Source of the DNA: JAHEME01 sp034435035
GTDB taxonomy: Bacteria > Chloroflexota > Anaerolineae > Aggregatilineales > UBA3940
NCBI GenBank assembly: GCA_034435035.1
Contig: DAOTXW010000002.1
Location: forward strand, 1-49,230
Direction of reading: 5' to 3'
DNA length: 49,230 nt
Of this stretch, positions 1 through 7,632 are shown piece by piece. The notes below the pieces were generated by a model, which searched no databases, was not told where the DNA came from, and saw only the letters and a program-made list of their open reading frames with translations. Each line of letters opens with the position of its first letter. Within the stretch, counting starts at the first letter, position 1. The translations under genes were made by a program, and so were the position numbers.

Positions 1-493
1 CCCGCCCGGCAGCTGGCCGTGCGGCGGCGGGCGCGGCGGCCGCCGGGGGAGCATCCGGCGCCGGCTTGAGCAGCAGGGGGCGGGCAGAAACGGCATCGGG
101 GGGCGGGCCAGCCGGATGTTCCACTGGCCGGATGAAGCCCGGCGCCGCTGCCACCGGAAACGGGATGCGCGCGGCGCCCGCGCCCAGCTCGCTGGCCCGC
201 GGAGGGGGAGCCGGCGCCGATACCCCCGGCGGCGGGGTCAGCCGCAGGCTGTCTGGATCGAGCGGCGGCGGCATCCACAGCAGCGGCAGGCTGATGGGCC
301 CAGGCCGGAACGCGCGCGCCGCATCGATCGCCGGCAGCCGCAAATCCAGCGTCTCGATGCCAGCCGGCCCGCCGAAGGACAGCGGCAGCAGAAAGTGCGC
401 CGAGAAGTCGGCGGGCGAGCCAGGCTCCTCCGCATCGACATCACTGGCAGGCCCCGCCTCCAGGTCATCATCGTCCGGCAGATCGAAGATCAT
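1..493 (-). CDS. Unrecognised Pro/Ala-rich protein, 3' end cut by window edge
   Basis: An uninterrupted minus-strand frame of 164 codons runs from an ATG at 493 to the left edge with no stop. Its ATG overlaps the TGA of the threonine aldolase gene in an ATGA arrangement, which suggests translational coupling in one operon. The predicted protein starts MIFDLPDDDDLE, has an acidic first 25 residues, then a segment rich in Phe, Leu and Pro, and becomes increasingly Pro/Ala-rich toward the truncated end. I see no signal peptide, membrane segment or known motif. Function is unknown. The frame could be spurious because GC-rich DNA leaves long open frames, but the start overlap and the downstream position favour a real gene. 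Confidence 0.55.
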   Translation of the reverse strand, partial: MIFDLPDDDDLEAGPASDVDAEEPGSPADFSAHFLLPLSFGGPAGIETLDLRLPAIDAARAFRPGPISLPLLWMPPPLDPDSLRLTPPPGVSAPAPPPRASELGAGAARIPFPVAAAPGFIRPVEHPAGPPPDAVSARPLLLKPAPDAPPAAAAPAAARPAAGR

Positions 494-1551
494 GCGTTGG
501 TCCGAATGCTCCCCAGCACGCTCCGCACAGCCTCGATGGCCGCGTCCACGCGTCCGGGCGTGATCCAGTAGTGCGTCACGGCGCGGAAGGTGCGCCGGTC
601 GCGGAGGCTGATCTTGACGTTGTGCTCCCTCGCCAGCCGGTCATAGATGTCCCCGGTATCCAGCGGGATCGTCTCATCCAGCGAGAAGTACACCATGTTG
701 GTCTGCACACGGCTCATATCGAGCGTGATGCCGGGGATCTGCGCCAGCCCCTCGGCCAGCCGGCAGGCGTTGGCATGATCCTCCGCCAGCCGCAGCGTCA
801 TCTTCTCGATGGCGATGAGGCCGGCCGCTGCCAGCACCCCGACCTGCCGCATGCCGCCGCCCAGCATCTTACGGATGCGCCGCGCCCGGTCGATGAAGTC
901 CCGCGGGCCGCACAGCATCGCGCCCACCGGGGCGCACAGCCCCTTGGAGAGACAGAACGAGACGCTGTCCACCGGCCCGGTCAGCTCGCGCACATCCACC
1001 TGCAGGGCGGTCGCGGCGTTCCACAGCCGCGCCCCGTCCAGGTGCAGCTTCAGGCCGTATTCGTCGCACAGCGCCCGCACCGAGCGCGTATAGGCGGGGG
1101 TGATCGGCAGCCCGCCCATCAGGTTGACGGTGTTTTCCAGGGCCACCAGCTGCGTGATCGGGTTGTGGACGTCGCCGGGGTCGCGCACGGCCTCGCGGAT
1201 GTCGTCCAGCGCCAGCGTGCCGTCCGGCTGCACCGGCAGCGTCGCCGGGTGGACGCCGCCCAGCGCCGCCGCCCCGCCCACCTCGTCCTGAAAGATGTGC
1301 ACCTGCCGGCCGATGATCATCTCGCCGCCGCGCTGGCAGTGCGTCAGGATGGCGATCAGGTTGCCCTGCGTCCCGCTGGAGACGAACAGGGCGGCTTCCT
1401 TGCCGGTGCGTTCGGCGGCCAGCGCCTCCAGCCGGTTCACGGTGGGATCGTCGCCAAACACATCATCGCCCACCGGGGCGCGGGCCATCGCCTCGCGCAT
1501 CTCCGGCGTGGGCCAGGTGACGGTATCGCTGCGCAGGTCTATACAGTCCAT
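490..1551 (-). CDS. ltaE: Low-specificity L-threonine aldolase
   Basis: PLP-dependent fold-type I enzyme predicted to cleave L-threonine or L-allo-threonine to glycine and acetaldehyde in the cytoplasm. The 353-residue length is normal. The N-terminus has the family hallmark IDLRSDTVTWPTPEMR. His85 in GRQVHIFQDE, Asp172 in HLDGARLWNAA and the Schiff-base Lys203 in CLSKGLCAPVG are all present. The start ATG is preceded by a GAGG motif and lies about 40 bases downstream of an extended -10 promoter. The stop overlaps the start of the Pro/Ala-rich unknown. The family call is firm; threo versus allo preference cannot be read from the sequence. Confidence 0.93.
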   Translation of the reverse strand: MDCIDLRSDTVTWPTPEMREAMARAPVGDDVFGDDPTVNRLEALAAERTGKEAALFVSSGTQGNLIAILTHCQRGGEMIIGRQVHIFQDEVGGAAALGGVHPATLPVQPDGTLALDDIREAVRDPGDVHNPITQLVALENTVNLMGGLPITPAYTRSVRALCDEYGLKLHLDGARLWNAATALQVDVRELTGPVDSVSFCLSKGLCAPVGAMLCGPRDFIDRARRIRKMLGGGMRQVGVLAAAGLIAIEKMTLRLAEDHANACRLAEGLAQIPGITLDMSRVQTNMVYFSLDETIPLDTGDIYDRLAREHNVKISLRDRRTFRAVTHYWITPGRVDAAIEAVRSVLGSIRTNA

Positions 1552-1587
1552 GGAGGGGATTCCTCAGCGGTGCAGGGCGCTGCCGGT

Positions 1588-1596
1588 ATTATAGCA
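1588..1596 (-). promoter_or_regulatory. Extended -10 promoter for threonine aldolase
   Basis: The minus strand reads TGCTATAAT, a consensus -10 hexamer with the upstream TGn extension. No convincing -35 lies 17 bases upstream; that interval is occupied by the preceding terminator hairpin. It sits about 37 bases before the aldolase start. Confidence 0.55.
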
Positions 1597-1599
1597 GAA

Positions 1600-1620
1600 C
1601 GGCGGCTGCTCCAGCCGCCG
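1600..1620 (-). terminator. Hairpin ending the nitrilase-like gene
   Basis: A 9-bp perfect stem (CGGCGGCTG with CAGCCGCCG) closes a 3-base loop just downstream of the nitrilase-like stop. On the minus strand it is followed by TTCTGCT, a weak T tract, so termination may be incomplete. It abuts the promoter of the next gene. Confidence 0.55.
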
Positions 1621-1646
1621 CTCCGTTGATCGCACCGGACCCCGCC

Positions 1647-2582
1647 CTAGTACTTGCGCACCAGAGCGCGGTAGGCAGTAGGCTGGCGAGCCTGAATAGT
1701 CTGGCGCTCCTCGCGGTGCTTCTTCACCTCGTCCAGGTCGATGCGCGCCACCACGAAGCCCTCCAGCGGTCGCATCGCCGGCTTCTTGTCCCGGTCGCGG
1801 GCGGCCGCCGCGTCCTTCTCCTCGGACTCCTGGCCCGCGTCCGCCGGTTTGGCTTCCGGCCTGGCCGGTTTCTTCTCCGGGACCGGCTCCTCGCCCGGCA
1901 GCGAAGCATGCACCCGCCCCCGCGGCCCCACGATCGCGCTCTCCCCCCCGAAGCTCAGCGTCACGTCCGTGCCGACGCGGTTCGCCCCGGCCATGAAGAC
2001 CGCGTTCTCATAGGCCCGCGCCTTCAGATACGTCTTCCACTCGTCAACTTCGTCCCGCTCCCAGCTTCCCAGCGCGCACAGCAGCTCCGCGCCGTCCAGC
2101 ACCAGGCTGCGGGCCACCTCCGGGAACGCGATATCCCAGCCCAGCATCAGCCCCACCAGCCCGAACTCCGTCTCGAACACCGGCAGCCGGTAGCCCTCGC
2201 GGAACGCCATCCGCTCCTCGCCCTTCAGATGCGTCTTGCGGTACTCCCCGATCAGCTCCCCGTCCGGGCCGATCAGCACCGCCGCATCGTACAGCACGCT
2301 CTCGACGCGCTCCTTGGCGACCATCCCGAAGGCGATGTAGACGCCCATCTGCTGGGCGCGCTGCCCCAGCAGGTTGACGGTGGGGCCGGGGATCACCTGC
2401 GCCACCTGTGTAAACTTGACGCCCAGCTCGTAGCCACTGGTGATGAGCTCGGGAAAGACGATCAGATCGACCTTCTGCTGGGTGGCGATCTTGGAGACAA
2501 AGTCGGACATCTTCACCAGATTGTCCTCGATCTCCCCCAGATCCGGCTTCATCTGCACAGTGGCAACGGTGATTTCGCGCAT
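1647..2582 (-). CDS. Nitrilase-superfamily (carbon-nitrogen hydrolase) homologue lacking the catalytic Cys
   Basis: A 311-residue cytoplasmic protein with the nitrilase/CN-hydrolase fold. The general-base Glu45 in FPELITSGYEL and Lys116 in GEYRKTHL are in place, and so is the second conserved Glu region GEERMAF. The nucleophile motif, normally CWD or CYD before FPE, reads LMLGWDIAFPEV here, so position 148 is Gly (GGC at 2139-2141). Known members need this Cys for the thioester intermediate, so the protein is probably not a standard amidase. A charged low-complexity insert rich in Glu, Lys, Pro and Ala occupies about residues 229-275. The ATG has AAGGAG 7 bases upstream and a good promoter. 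It could be a pseudoenzyme or a binding protein. Confidence 0.85.
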   Translation of the reverse strand: MREITVATVQMKPDLGEIEDNLVKMSDFVSKIATQQKVDLIVFPELITSGYELGVKFTQVAQVIPGPTVNLLGQRAQQMGVYIAFGMVAKERVESVLYDAAVLIGPDGELIGEYRKTHLKGEERMAFREGYRLPVFETEFGLVGLMLGWDIAFPEVARSLVLDGAELLCALGSWERDEVDEWKTYLKARAYENAVFMAGANRVGTDVTLSFGGESAIVGPRGRVHASLPGEEPVPEKKPARPEAKPADAGQESEEKDAAAARDRDKKPAMRPLEGFVVARIDLDEVKKHREERQTIQARQPTAYRALVRKY

Positions 2583-2615
2583 AGAATCTCCTTCTTCCGT
2601 GAGAAAACTCCGGGA

Positions 2616-2644
2616 ACTGTAGCCAGATCACCCGGGTGTGTCAA
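2616..2644 (-). promoter_or_regulatory. Promoter of the nitrilase-like gene
   Basis: The minus strand carries TTGACA (2639-2644), a 17-base spacer and TACAGT (2616-2621). This is a perfect -35 with a 4/6 match to the -10. It lies after the rho terminator and about 34 bases before the start codon, so the gene is transcribed separately from rho. Confidence 0.65.
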
Positions 2645-2659
2645 ATCCCCGCAGAGGTC

Positions 2660-2704
2660 AATCAAACAGCAGGGCACAGGTCGTACTGCTGACCTGTGCC
2701 CTGC
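2660..2704 (-). terminator. Rho-independent terminator after rho
   Basis: A 14-bp perfect stem (2669-2682 with 2691-2704) has an 8-base loop. On the minus strand it is followed by TGTTTGATT. It begins about 20 bases after the rho stop codon. A second short GC hairpin overlaps the rho stop region. Confidence 0.8.
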
Positions 2705-2724
2705 TAGCCCCGCCCGGCGGGGGG

Positions 2725-4005
2725 TTATCCCTGTGTCAGCATCTCCAGGAACTCCACGTTCGATTCGGTGCGCCGCAGCTGGTCGATGATCGCCTCCGTG
2801 GCGGCCGTGATGTCCATCCCGGCCCCGTTCGGCGGTGCGCCCAGCATGTGGCCCAGCATCCGGCGCATCAGCCACACCCGCTGCAGGATGTCCGGCCCCA
2901 GCAGCAGCTCCTCACGCCGCGTGCTGGAGCGCTCGATGTCGAAGGCCGGGAAGATGCGGCGCTCCTGCAGCTTGCGCGACAGGTGCAGCTCCATGTTGCC
3001 CGTGCCCTTGAACTCCTCGTAGATCACATCATCCATCCGCGAGCCGGTATCGACCAGGCAGGTGGCGATGATCGTCAGCGACCCGCCTTCCTCGATGTTG
3101 CGGGCCGCCCCGAAAAACCGCTTGGGCGGGTACAGGGCGCTCGGATCCAGGCCGCCCGACAGCGTGCGCCCGCTCGGCGGCACCACCAGGTTGTACGCCC
3201 GCGCCAGCCGCGTGATGCTGTCCATCAGGATCACCACGTCCTTGTGGCTTTCCACCAGCCGCTTGGCGCGTTCCAGCGCCATCTCGCTGACGCGCACCTG
3301 GCTCGTCCAGGTCTCGTCGAAGGTCGAGGCGATCACCTCCGCCTCCACCGAGCGATCCATGTCCGTCACTTCCTCCGGGCGCTCGCCGATCAGCAGCACC
3401 ATCAGATGCACTTCCGGGTAATTCTGGCTGATGGCGTTGGCGATCTCCTTCAGCACGGTTGTCTTACCGGCCTTGGGCGGCGAGACGATCAGCCCGCGCT
3501 GTCCGCGCCCGATCGGCGACACCAGGTTGATCATGCGGGTGGAAAGGACACGCGCACTGGTCTCCAGGTCAAAGCGGCGTTCGGGGAAGATCGGTGTCAG
3601 CTGGTCGAAGCTCGGGCGGCGCTTGGCCACCTCCGGGTCCAGCCCGTTCACCGCCTCGACGCGCAGCAGCCCGTAGTATTTCTCGGTGTCTTTGGGAGGC
3701 CGCACCTGACCGATCACCATGTCGCCTGTCCGCAGATCGAAGCGCTTGATCTGCGTCTGGCTCACATAGATGTCGTCCGGGCCGGGCAGGTAGTGATCTG
3801 AGCGCAGGAACCCGATGCCGTCCTCGATCACCTCCAGCACGCCGCCGCGCAGTTCGTGCCCCTGCTGCTCGGCCTTATGCCGCAGCAGCGACAGGATGAG
3901 GTCCTGCTTCTTGAGCCGCGTATAGCGGTCGATACCCGCGTCACGGCCCAGTTCGCGGAGCTGGGTGAGCGACATCTCCTCCAGGTCGGCAATATTCATA
4001 TCCAT
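2725..4005 (-). CDS. rho: Transcription termination factor Rho
   Basis: Hexameric RNA-dependent ATPase that terminates transcription. In order it shows the N-terminal helical domain (MNIADLEEMSLTQLRELG), the RNA-binding cold-shock-like domain with GIGFLRS and DIYVSQTQIKRFDL, Walker A in SPPKAGKTT, Walker B in VVILMDSITRLARAYN, the Q loop in PPSGRTLSGGLDP and the R loop in GTGNMELHLSRKL. The length of 426 residues is close to the usual 420. I prefer the ATG at 4005, which has AGGA about 9 bases upstream. An in-frame ATG at 4053 has no ribosome site and would add 16 residues. It follows the aldo/keto reductase closely and is probably co-transcribed with it. Confidence 0.96.
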   Translation of the reverse strand: MDMNIADLEEMSLTQLRELGRDAGIDRYTRLKKQDLILSLLRHKAEQQGHELRGGVLEVIEDGIGFLRSDHYLPGPDDIYVSQTQIKRFDLRTGDMVIGQVRPPKDTEKYYGLLRVEAVNGLDPEVAKRRPSFDQLTPIFPERRFDLETSARVLSTRMINLVSPIGRGQRGLIVSPPKAGKTTVLKEIANAISQNYPEVHLMVLLIGERPEEVTDMDRSVEAEVIASTFDETWTSQVRVSEMALERAKRLVESHKDVVILMDSITRLARAYNLVVPPSGRTLSGGLDPSALYPPKRFFGAARNIEEGGSLTIIATCLVDTGSRMDDVIYEEFKGTGNMELHLSRKLQERRIFPAFDIERSSTRREELLLGPDILQRVWLMRRMLGHMLGAPPNGAGMDITAATEAIIDQLRRTESNVEFLEMLTQG

Positions 4006-4061
4006 GACCGATCGTCCTGTGAATTCCTCGGATAAGGGCTGGCTGTTGTTCATGATGACAG

Positions 4062-5030
4062 TTAATTTCTCTGGAGAACGACATCGCTGGCCCGTTCCAG
4101 GGCCGCGATCTCGTCAGGAGTCAGGGTCCAACCCAGCGCCCCGGCGTTGTCGGCCGCCTGGCGTCCATTCTTGGCGCCGGGGATGGGCACAGCACCTTTG
4201 GATATCACCCAGTTGAGTGCGACCTGCGCCGCGGTACGTCCGGCCCCGTTAACCCGGTGACCGGCGCCGATCTCGCCCAGCAGACCGATCAGTGCCGGCA
4301 AACGTTCCAGCAGCGCGGCGTTGTAGCGGCTCCGCCGCATGCCCGGCGGGGGATTCTGCAGGGTGTATTTGCCGGTCAGCAGCCCCATCGCCAGCGGGCT
4401 GTACGCGATCAGCGTGACGCCCAGCTCGCGGCAGGCATCCAGCACGCCATTGCGCTCCGGGGCGCGCTGCAGCAGACTGTATTCCACCTGATTGGCGCTC
4501 AGGGGGATGCCGCGCGCGGCCAGCGCCGCATGCGCCCGGCGCATCAGCGCCGCGTCGAAGTTCGAGACACCCACCAGCCGGGTCAACCCCATCTCGGCGA
4601 CGTCGGCCAGGCCCTCCACCCAGCTCATGGCCGGAACCGGCGGCCACGGCCAGTGGATCAGGTACAGGTCCACCTGCTTCAGCCCCAGCCGTCTCAGGCT
4701 GGCCCGGAGCGCCGCCCGCATCTGGCTCCGGGCGATCCGCCACGGGTAAGGGAAGAACTTGGTCGTCACCACCGGGCGGATGGCGCTGCCCGCCAGCAGC
4801 CGGCTCAGCAGCCGCTCGGACTGGCCGAATCCGTAAACTTCGGCGGTATCGATGAAGGTGATCCCGGCAGCCAGCGACGTCTCATAAGCCTGCGCGACCT
4901 CGGCGGCGCCGTACCCATCCCCGTAGCCCCAGAAAAACCGGTCCCCCCACGACCAGGCTCCCAGGCCCAGTGGGCTGATGGTGATCTCGCTGCGGCCCAG
5001 CGGCACTGTGGAAAATGCTGAATCAGTCAT
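4062..5030 (-). CDS. Aldo/keto reductase
   Basis: A 322-residue NAD(P)H-dependent TIM-barrel oxidoreductase. The catalytic tetrad is visible: Asp and Tyr in FIDTAEVYG, Lys in VVTTKFFPYPW and His in YLIHWPWPP. The cofactor-binding C-terminal region is recognisable in AVPIPGAKNGRQAADNAGAL. The start ATG at 5030 (MTDSAF) has an AGGT motif 8 bases upstream; an upstream in-frame ATG at 5066 lacks one. The stop lies 8 bases before one possible rho start and 56 bases before the preferred one, so the two genes appear to form one transcript. The substrate cannot be inferred. It resembles the plant-like and YajO-like subgroup more than the aldose reductases. Confidence 0.9.
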   Translation of the reverse strand: MTDSAFSTVPLGRSEITISPLGLGAWSWGDRFFWGYGDGYGAAEVAQAYETSLAAGITFIDTAEVYGFGQSERLLSRLLAGSAIRPVVTTKFFPYPWRIARSQMRAALRASLRRLGLKQVDLYLIHWPWPPVPAMSWVEGLADVAEMGLTRLVGVSNFDAALMRRAHAALAARGIPLSANQVEYSLLQRAPERNGVLDACRELGVTLIAYSPLAMGLLTGKYTLQNPPPGMRRSRYNAALLERLPALIGLLGEIGAGHRVNGAGRTAAQVALNWVISKGAVPIPGAKNGRQAADNAGALGWTLTPDEIAALERASDVVLQRN

Positions 5031-5349
5031 CCGGCATACCTGTACTTTTGTCCTGTGAATCCACACCGCGCTCGCAGGCTGTTTGCGATCGGGAAGAAGC
5101 GATCGGTGCGGGACACCCTCAGGTGAAAGCTGCCGGGCGCCGCAGCGCCGCGGGGCAGCAGCACAATCCAGAATAACCAGGCCGGCTCATCACTAAAGAG
5201 CCAGGTTTCCCGCACCGCCGGGCGGGCACAGTGTGAGCTCAGGGGCAGGAGTGTTGTGAAAATGGGATACACACCTACGGCGCCGGGGTTAGCCAGCGGG
5301 CGGCCAGGTGCTGTTACTGTATAACCATGTATGCGGGAATGTCAAACTG
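5031..5349 (-). other. Long untranslated leader of the aldo/keto reductase-rho transcript
   Basis: About 320 bases separate a strong minus-strand promoter from the aldo/keto reductase start. I found no convincing gene here. An 81-codon frame starting with GTG at 5272 ends across the reductase ATG, but it has no ribosome site and no recognisable product. Several GC hairpins can be drawn, and the first half is C-rich on the transcribed strand. No named riboswitch signature was recognised. Because rho often controls its own leader in other bacteria, Rho-dependent attenuation is a possible but unproven role. Confidence 0.4.
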
Positions 5350-5355
5350 CGTGTC

Positions 5356-5384
5356 AGTATAACATGGCTGCCGGGCAGCGTCAA
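5356..5384 (-). promoter_or_regulatory. Promoter of the aldo/keto reductase-rho operon
   Basis: The minus strand has TTGACG (5379-5384), a 17-base spacer and TATACT (5356-5361), each a 5/6 match to consensus. Nothing else on the minus strand lies between it and the reductase gene. Confidence 0.65.
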
Positions 5385-5453
5385 TTCCAGCGCGAAGGGG
5401 GTATTTCAAGACAGGAGGCGCAGGGCGCGTGGCGATTCGCGCCGTCCCGCCTG

Positions 5454-5462
5454 TGGTATACT
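5454..5462 (+). promoter_or_regulatory. Extended -10 promoter for the glycosyltransferase
   Basis: The plus strand reads TGGTATACT, a TGn-extended -10, about 40 bases before the glycosyltransferase ATG. No good -35 is seen. Confidence 0.5.
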
Positions 5463-5502
5463 CCGCCCGAACTGCTGCTCTGCCTTCGCCCGGACAAGCG
5501 CC

Positions 5503-6246
5503 ATGATCACCGTTGTGCTGCCTGCTTACAATGAAGAAGAGGCGCTGCCTCCCCTGCTGGATGCCATTGCGGCGGTGCGCCGCGAGTCTCTGCCCGACCT
5601 GCGCGTGATCGTGGTGGACGACGGCAGCACCGACTCCACCGCCGACGTGGTGCAGCGGATCGCGCAGAACGCCTCCTGGCTGAGCCTGGCCCGCCACGAG
5701 CGCAACCGCGGCCTGAGCGCCGCCATCCAGACCGGCTTCCGCGCAGCGCTGGACGACGCGCACCCCGACGATGTGATCGTGACGCTCGACGCCGACAACA
5801 CGCAGCCCCCTGAAGTGATGGTGCAGATGGTCGAGCGCATCCGCGCCGGGGATGATGTGGTAGTGGCCTCGCGCTTCCGCGCCGGCGCACAGGTCCACGG
5901 CGTCCCGCTGATGCGGCGGCTGTACAGCTTCGTCATGAGCGTGCTGTTCCAGGCCGCCTTCCCGGTGCGCGGCGTGCGTGATTATTCGTGCGGCTACCGC
6001 GCTTACCGGGCGGGCCTGCTCCAGCGTGCCTACGACACCTACGGCGACCGCTTCATCACCGAGCAGGGCTTCGCCTGCATGGTCGAGATCCTGTTCCAGC
6101 TCAGCCACCTCACGCCGGTGACCTTCAGCGAAGTCCCGTTCGTGCTGCGCTACGATCTGAAGCCCACCGAGACCAAGATGCGGGTGCTGCGCAACATCAA
6201 GGACACGCTGCGGGTGGCGCTGCGTCACCGCTTCGCCCGCAGTTGA
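5503..6246 (+). CDS. Family 2 glycosyltransferase, polyprenyl-phosphate sugar synthase-like
   Basis: A 247-residue GT-A fold enzyme that would move a sugar from a nucleotide donor to an acceptor, typically a polyprenyl phosphate in the DPM1-like subgroup. It begins MITVVLPAYNEEEALPPLL. It has the nucleotide-binding IVVDDGSTDST and the metal-binding DAD in VTLDADNTQPPE. There is no C-terminal membrane anchor. The ATG at 5503 was chosen because homology begins there; the longer open frame from 5308 has no support. The ribosome site is weak. The stop codon overlaps the -35 of the trp promoter. Donor and acceptor are unknown. Confidence 0.85.
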   Translation: MITVVLPAYNEEEALPPLLDAIAAVRRESLPDLRVIVVDDGSTDSTADVVQRIAQNASWLSLARHERNRGLSAAIQTGFRAALDDAHPDDVIVTLDADNTQPPEVMVQMVERIRAGDDVVVASRFRAGAQVHGVPLMRRLYSFVMSVLFQAAFPVRGVRDYSCGYRAYRAGLLQRAYDTYGDRFITEQGFACMVEILFQLSHLTPVTFSEVPFVLRYDLKPTETKMRVLRNIKDTLRVALRHRFARS

Positions 6247-6271
6247 CAGCGCCGCCGGGGGCTGCTATCAT
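6243..6271 (+). promoter_or_regulatory. trp operon promoter
   Basis: TTGACA (6243-6248), a 17-base spacer and TATCAT (6266-6271), with a TGC extension before the -10. This is the best promoter match in the window. The -35 overlaps the stop codon of the glycosyltransferase gene. Transcription would start near 6278, just before the T-box leader. Confidence 0.8.
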
Positions 6272-6277
6272 CCCGCT

Positions 6278-6600
6278 CACAACTGAACCACACATCGACT
6301 GAGACCTGGAAGAGTACGCGCCGAAGCGGTGTTCAGAGAACCGCCGGCAGCTGCGAAGGCGGCACAGGCGCCGGCGCGGAATGGGCCAGCGAGTCGTGCG
6401 GGCGAACGGCCCCGGCCCGGTAGCCCACACCGGAACGCGCACCGTTATCACAGCGCAGGGTATCGCGCCGCACCGGCTGGCGCTGTGCCCGGCAGAGTGA
6501 AGCCCCGGCCTGCCGGCGGCTTAATCAGGGTGGCACCACGGGAGTCCCTTCTCGTCCTTGACGGGAAGGGACTTTTGTATTTCCGGGGAGGAGAGCTACC
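6278..6600 (+). promoter_or_regulatory. T-box riboswitch, tryptophan-specific, controlling trpDCFBA
   Basis: A transcribed leader of about 320 bases. The conserved T-box AGGGTGGCACCACG lies at 6527-6540, immediately before a terminator. Its bulge reads TGGC, which would pair with a tRNA ending GCCA; bacterial tRNA-Trp has G73. Upstream, an AG-bulge-like segment (CAGAGAACCGCC) lies near 6334-6345. A candidate specifier TGG lies at 6382-6384 in the context GGAATGGGCC. Established T-box behaviour is that uncharged tRNA binds the specifier and the bulge and prevents termination. So the leader should open the operon when charged tRNA-Trp is scarce. Exact stem I boundaries were not folded computationally. 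Confidence 0.88.
6543..6576 (+). terminator. Regulated terminator of the Trp T-box
   Basis: A 14-bp stem (6543-6556 with 6560-6573, including one G-U pair) with a 3-base loop, followed by TTTTGTATTT. The 5' arm begins two bases after the T-box sequence, as expected for a terminator competing with the antiterminator. Confidence 0.85.
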
Positions 6601-7632
6601 ATGACCGACATTCAGCGGGCGATCGAGATTCTGAGCCGCTTCGGACACCTGCAGGACTTCGAGGCGGAAGCCGTGATGAACCAGATCATGAGCGGCGGGG
6701 CCACCGACGCCCAGATCGGCGCCTACCTGATGGCGCTGCGAATGAAGGGGGAAACGCGCAGCGAGATTCTGGGCAGCGCCCGCGCCATGCGGGCCAACGC
6801 CCACGCCGTCCCAACCGGCGCCGACGGCGATCTGCTGGATACCTGCGGCACCGGCGGCGACAAATCCGGCACATTCAACATCAGCACGACAGTCGCCTTC
6901 GTGGCCGCCGGGGCCGGCGTCCGGGTCGCCAAGCACGGCAACCGGGCCGCCAGCAGCCGCTGCGGCAGCGCCGACGTGCTGGCCGAGCTGGGCGTCAACC
7001 TCGATCTCAGCCCGGAACAGGCAGGCCGCTGCATCGATGAGGTGGGCATCGGCTTCCTGTTCGCGCCCCGGCTGCACCCGGCCATGAAGCACGCCATCGG
7101 GCCGCGCCGCGAGATGGCGCTGCGGACGATCTTCAACATCCTGGGGCCGCTGACTAACCCCGCCGGGGCGCAGCGGCAGCTGATGGGCGTGTTCGCCGCC
7201 GACCTGACCGATCTGCTGGCGCACGTGCTCATGGAGCTGGGCTCGCGGGGGGCGGTAGTGGTCAGCGGCTACGGCGGGCTGGATGAGCTGACCACCACTG
7301 GCCCCAACCATATCAGCCACTTCGATGGGCAGGCCGTCCGCACCTACGATCTGGACCCGCGCGACCTGGGCTTCCGCGGCGCGCACATCTCCGAGCTGCT
7401 GGGCGGCGACCCGCCCCAGAACGCGGCCATCCTGCGCGGCATCCTGACGGGAGAGCTGCAGAACGGCAAGCGCGATGTGGTGCTGCTCAACACCGGAGCG
7501 GCGCTGCTGGCGGCTGGCAAGGCCGCCGACCTGCCCGACGGGATCCGGCTGGCCGCCGAGTCGATCGACAGCGGCGCGGCGCTGGCCCGGCTGGATGCGC
7601 TGATTCGCTTCAGCCATGAGGTCGCCCACTGA
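6601..7632 (+). CDS. trpD: Anthranilate phosphoribosyltransferase
   Basis: Transfers phosphoribose from PRPP to anthranilate, the second committed step of tryptophan synthesis. The 343-residue length is normal. PRPP-binding GTGGDKS (83-89) and the anthranilate-site KHGNRAASSRCGS (111-123) are intact, followed by the GPRREMALRTIFNILGPLTNP region. The ATG has a GGGGAGGAGAG ribosome site. It is the first gene after the T-box. Its TGA overlaps the trpC ATG by one base, which suggests translational coupling. No trpE or trpG precedes it. Confidence 0.97.
   Translation: MTDIQRAIEILSRFGHLQDFEAEAVMNQIMSGGATDAQIGAYLMALRMKGETRSEILGSARAMRANAHAVPTGADGDLLDTCGTGGDKSGTFNISTTVAFVAAGAGVRVAKHGNRAASSRCGSADVLAELGVNLDLSPEQAGRCIDEVGIGFLFAPRLHPAMKHAIGPRREMALRTIFNILGPLTNPAGAQRQLMGVFAADLTDLLAHVLMELGSRGAVVVSGYGGLDELTTTGPNHISHFDGQAVRTYDLDPRDLGFRGAHISELLGGDPPQNAAILRGILTGELQNGKRDVVLLNTGAALLAAGKAADLPDGIRLAAESIDSGAALARLDALIRFSHEVAH

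Noticed and set aside
571..1629. A 352-codon open frame on the plus strand
   Set aside because: It is antisense to the threonine aldolase gene and shows the His/Arg/Gln-rich composition of a shadow frame. Similar plus-strand frames antisense to the nitrilase-like gene and rho were rejected for the same reason.
5027..5272. An 81-codon minus-strand frame in the leader of the aldo/keto reductase gene
   Set aside because: It starts with GTG without a ribosome site, has no known motif and ends over the reductase start. A leader peptide cannot be excluded but is not supported.
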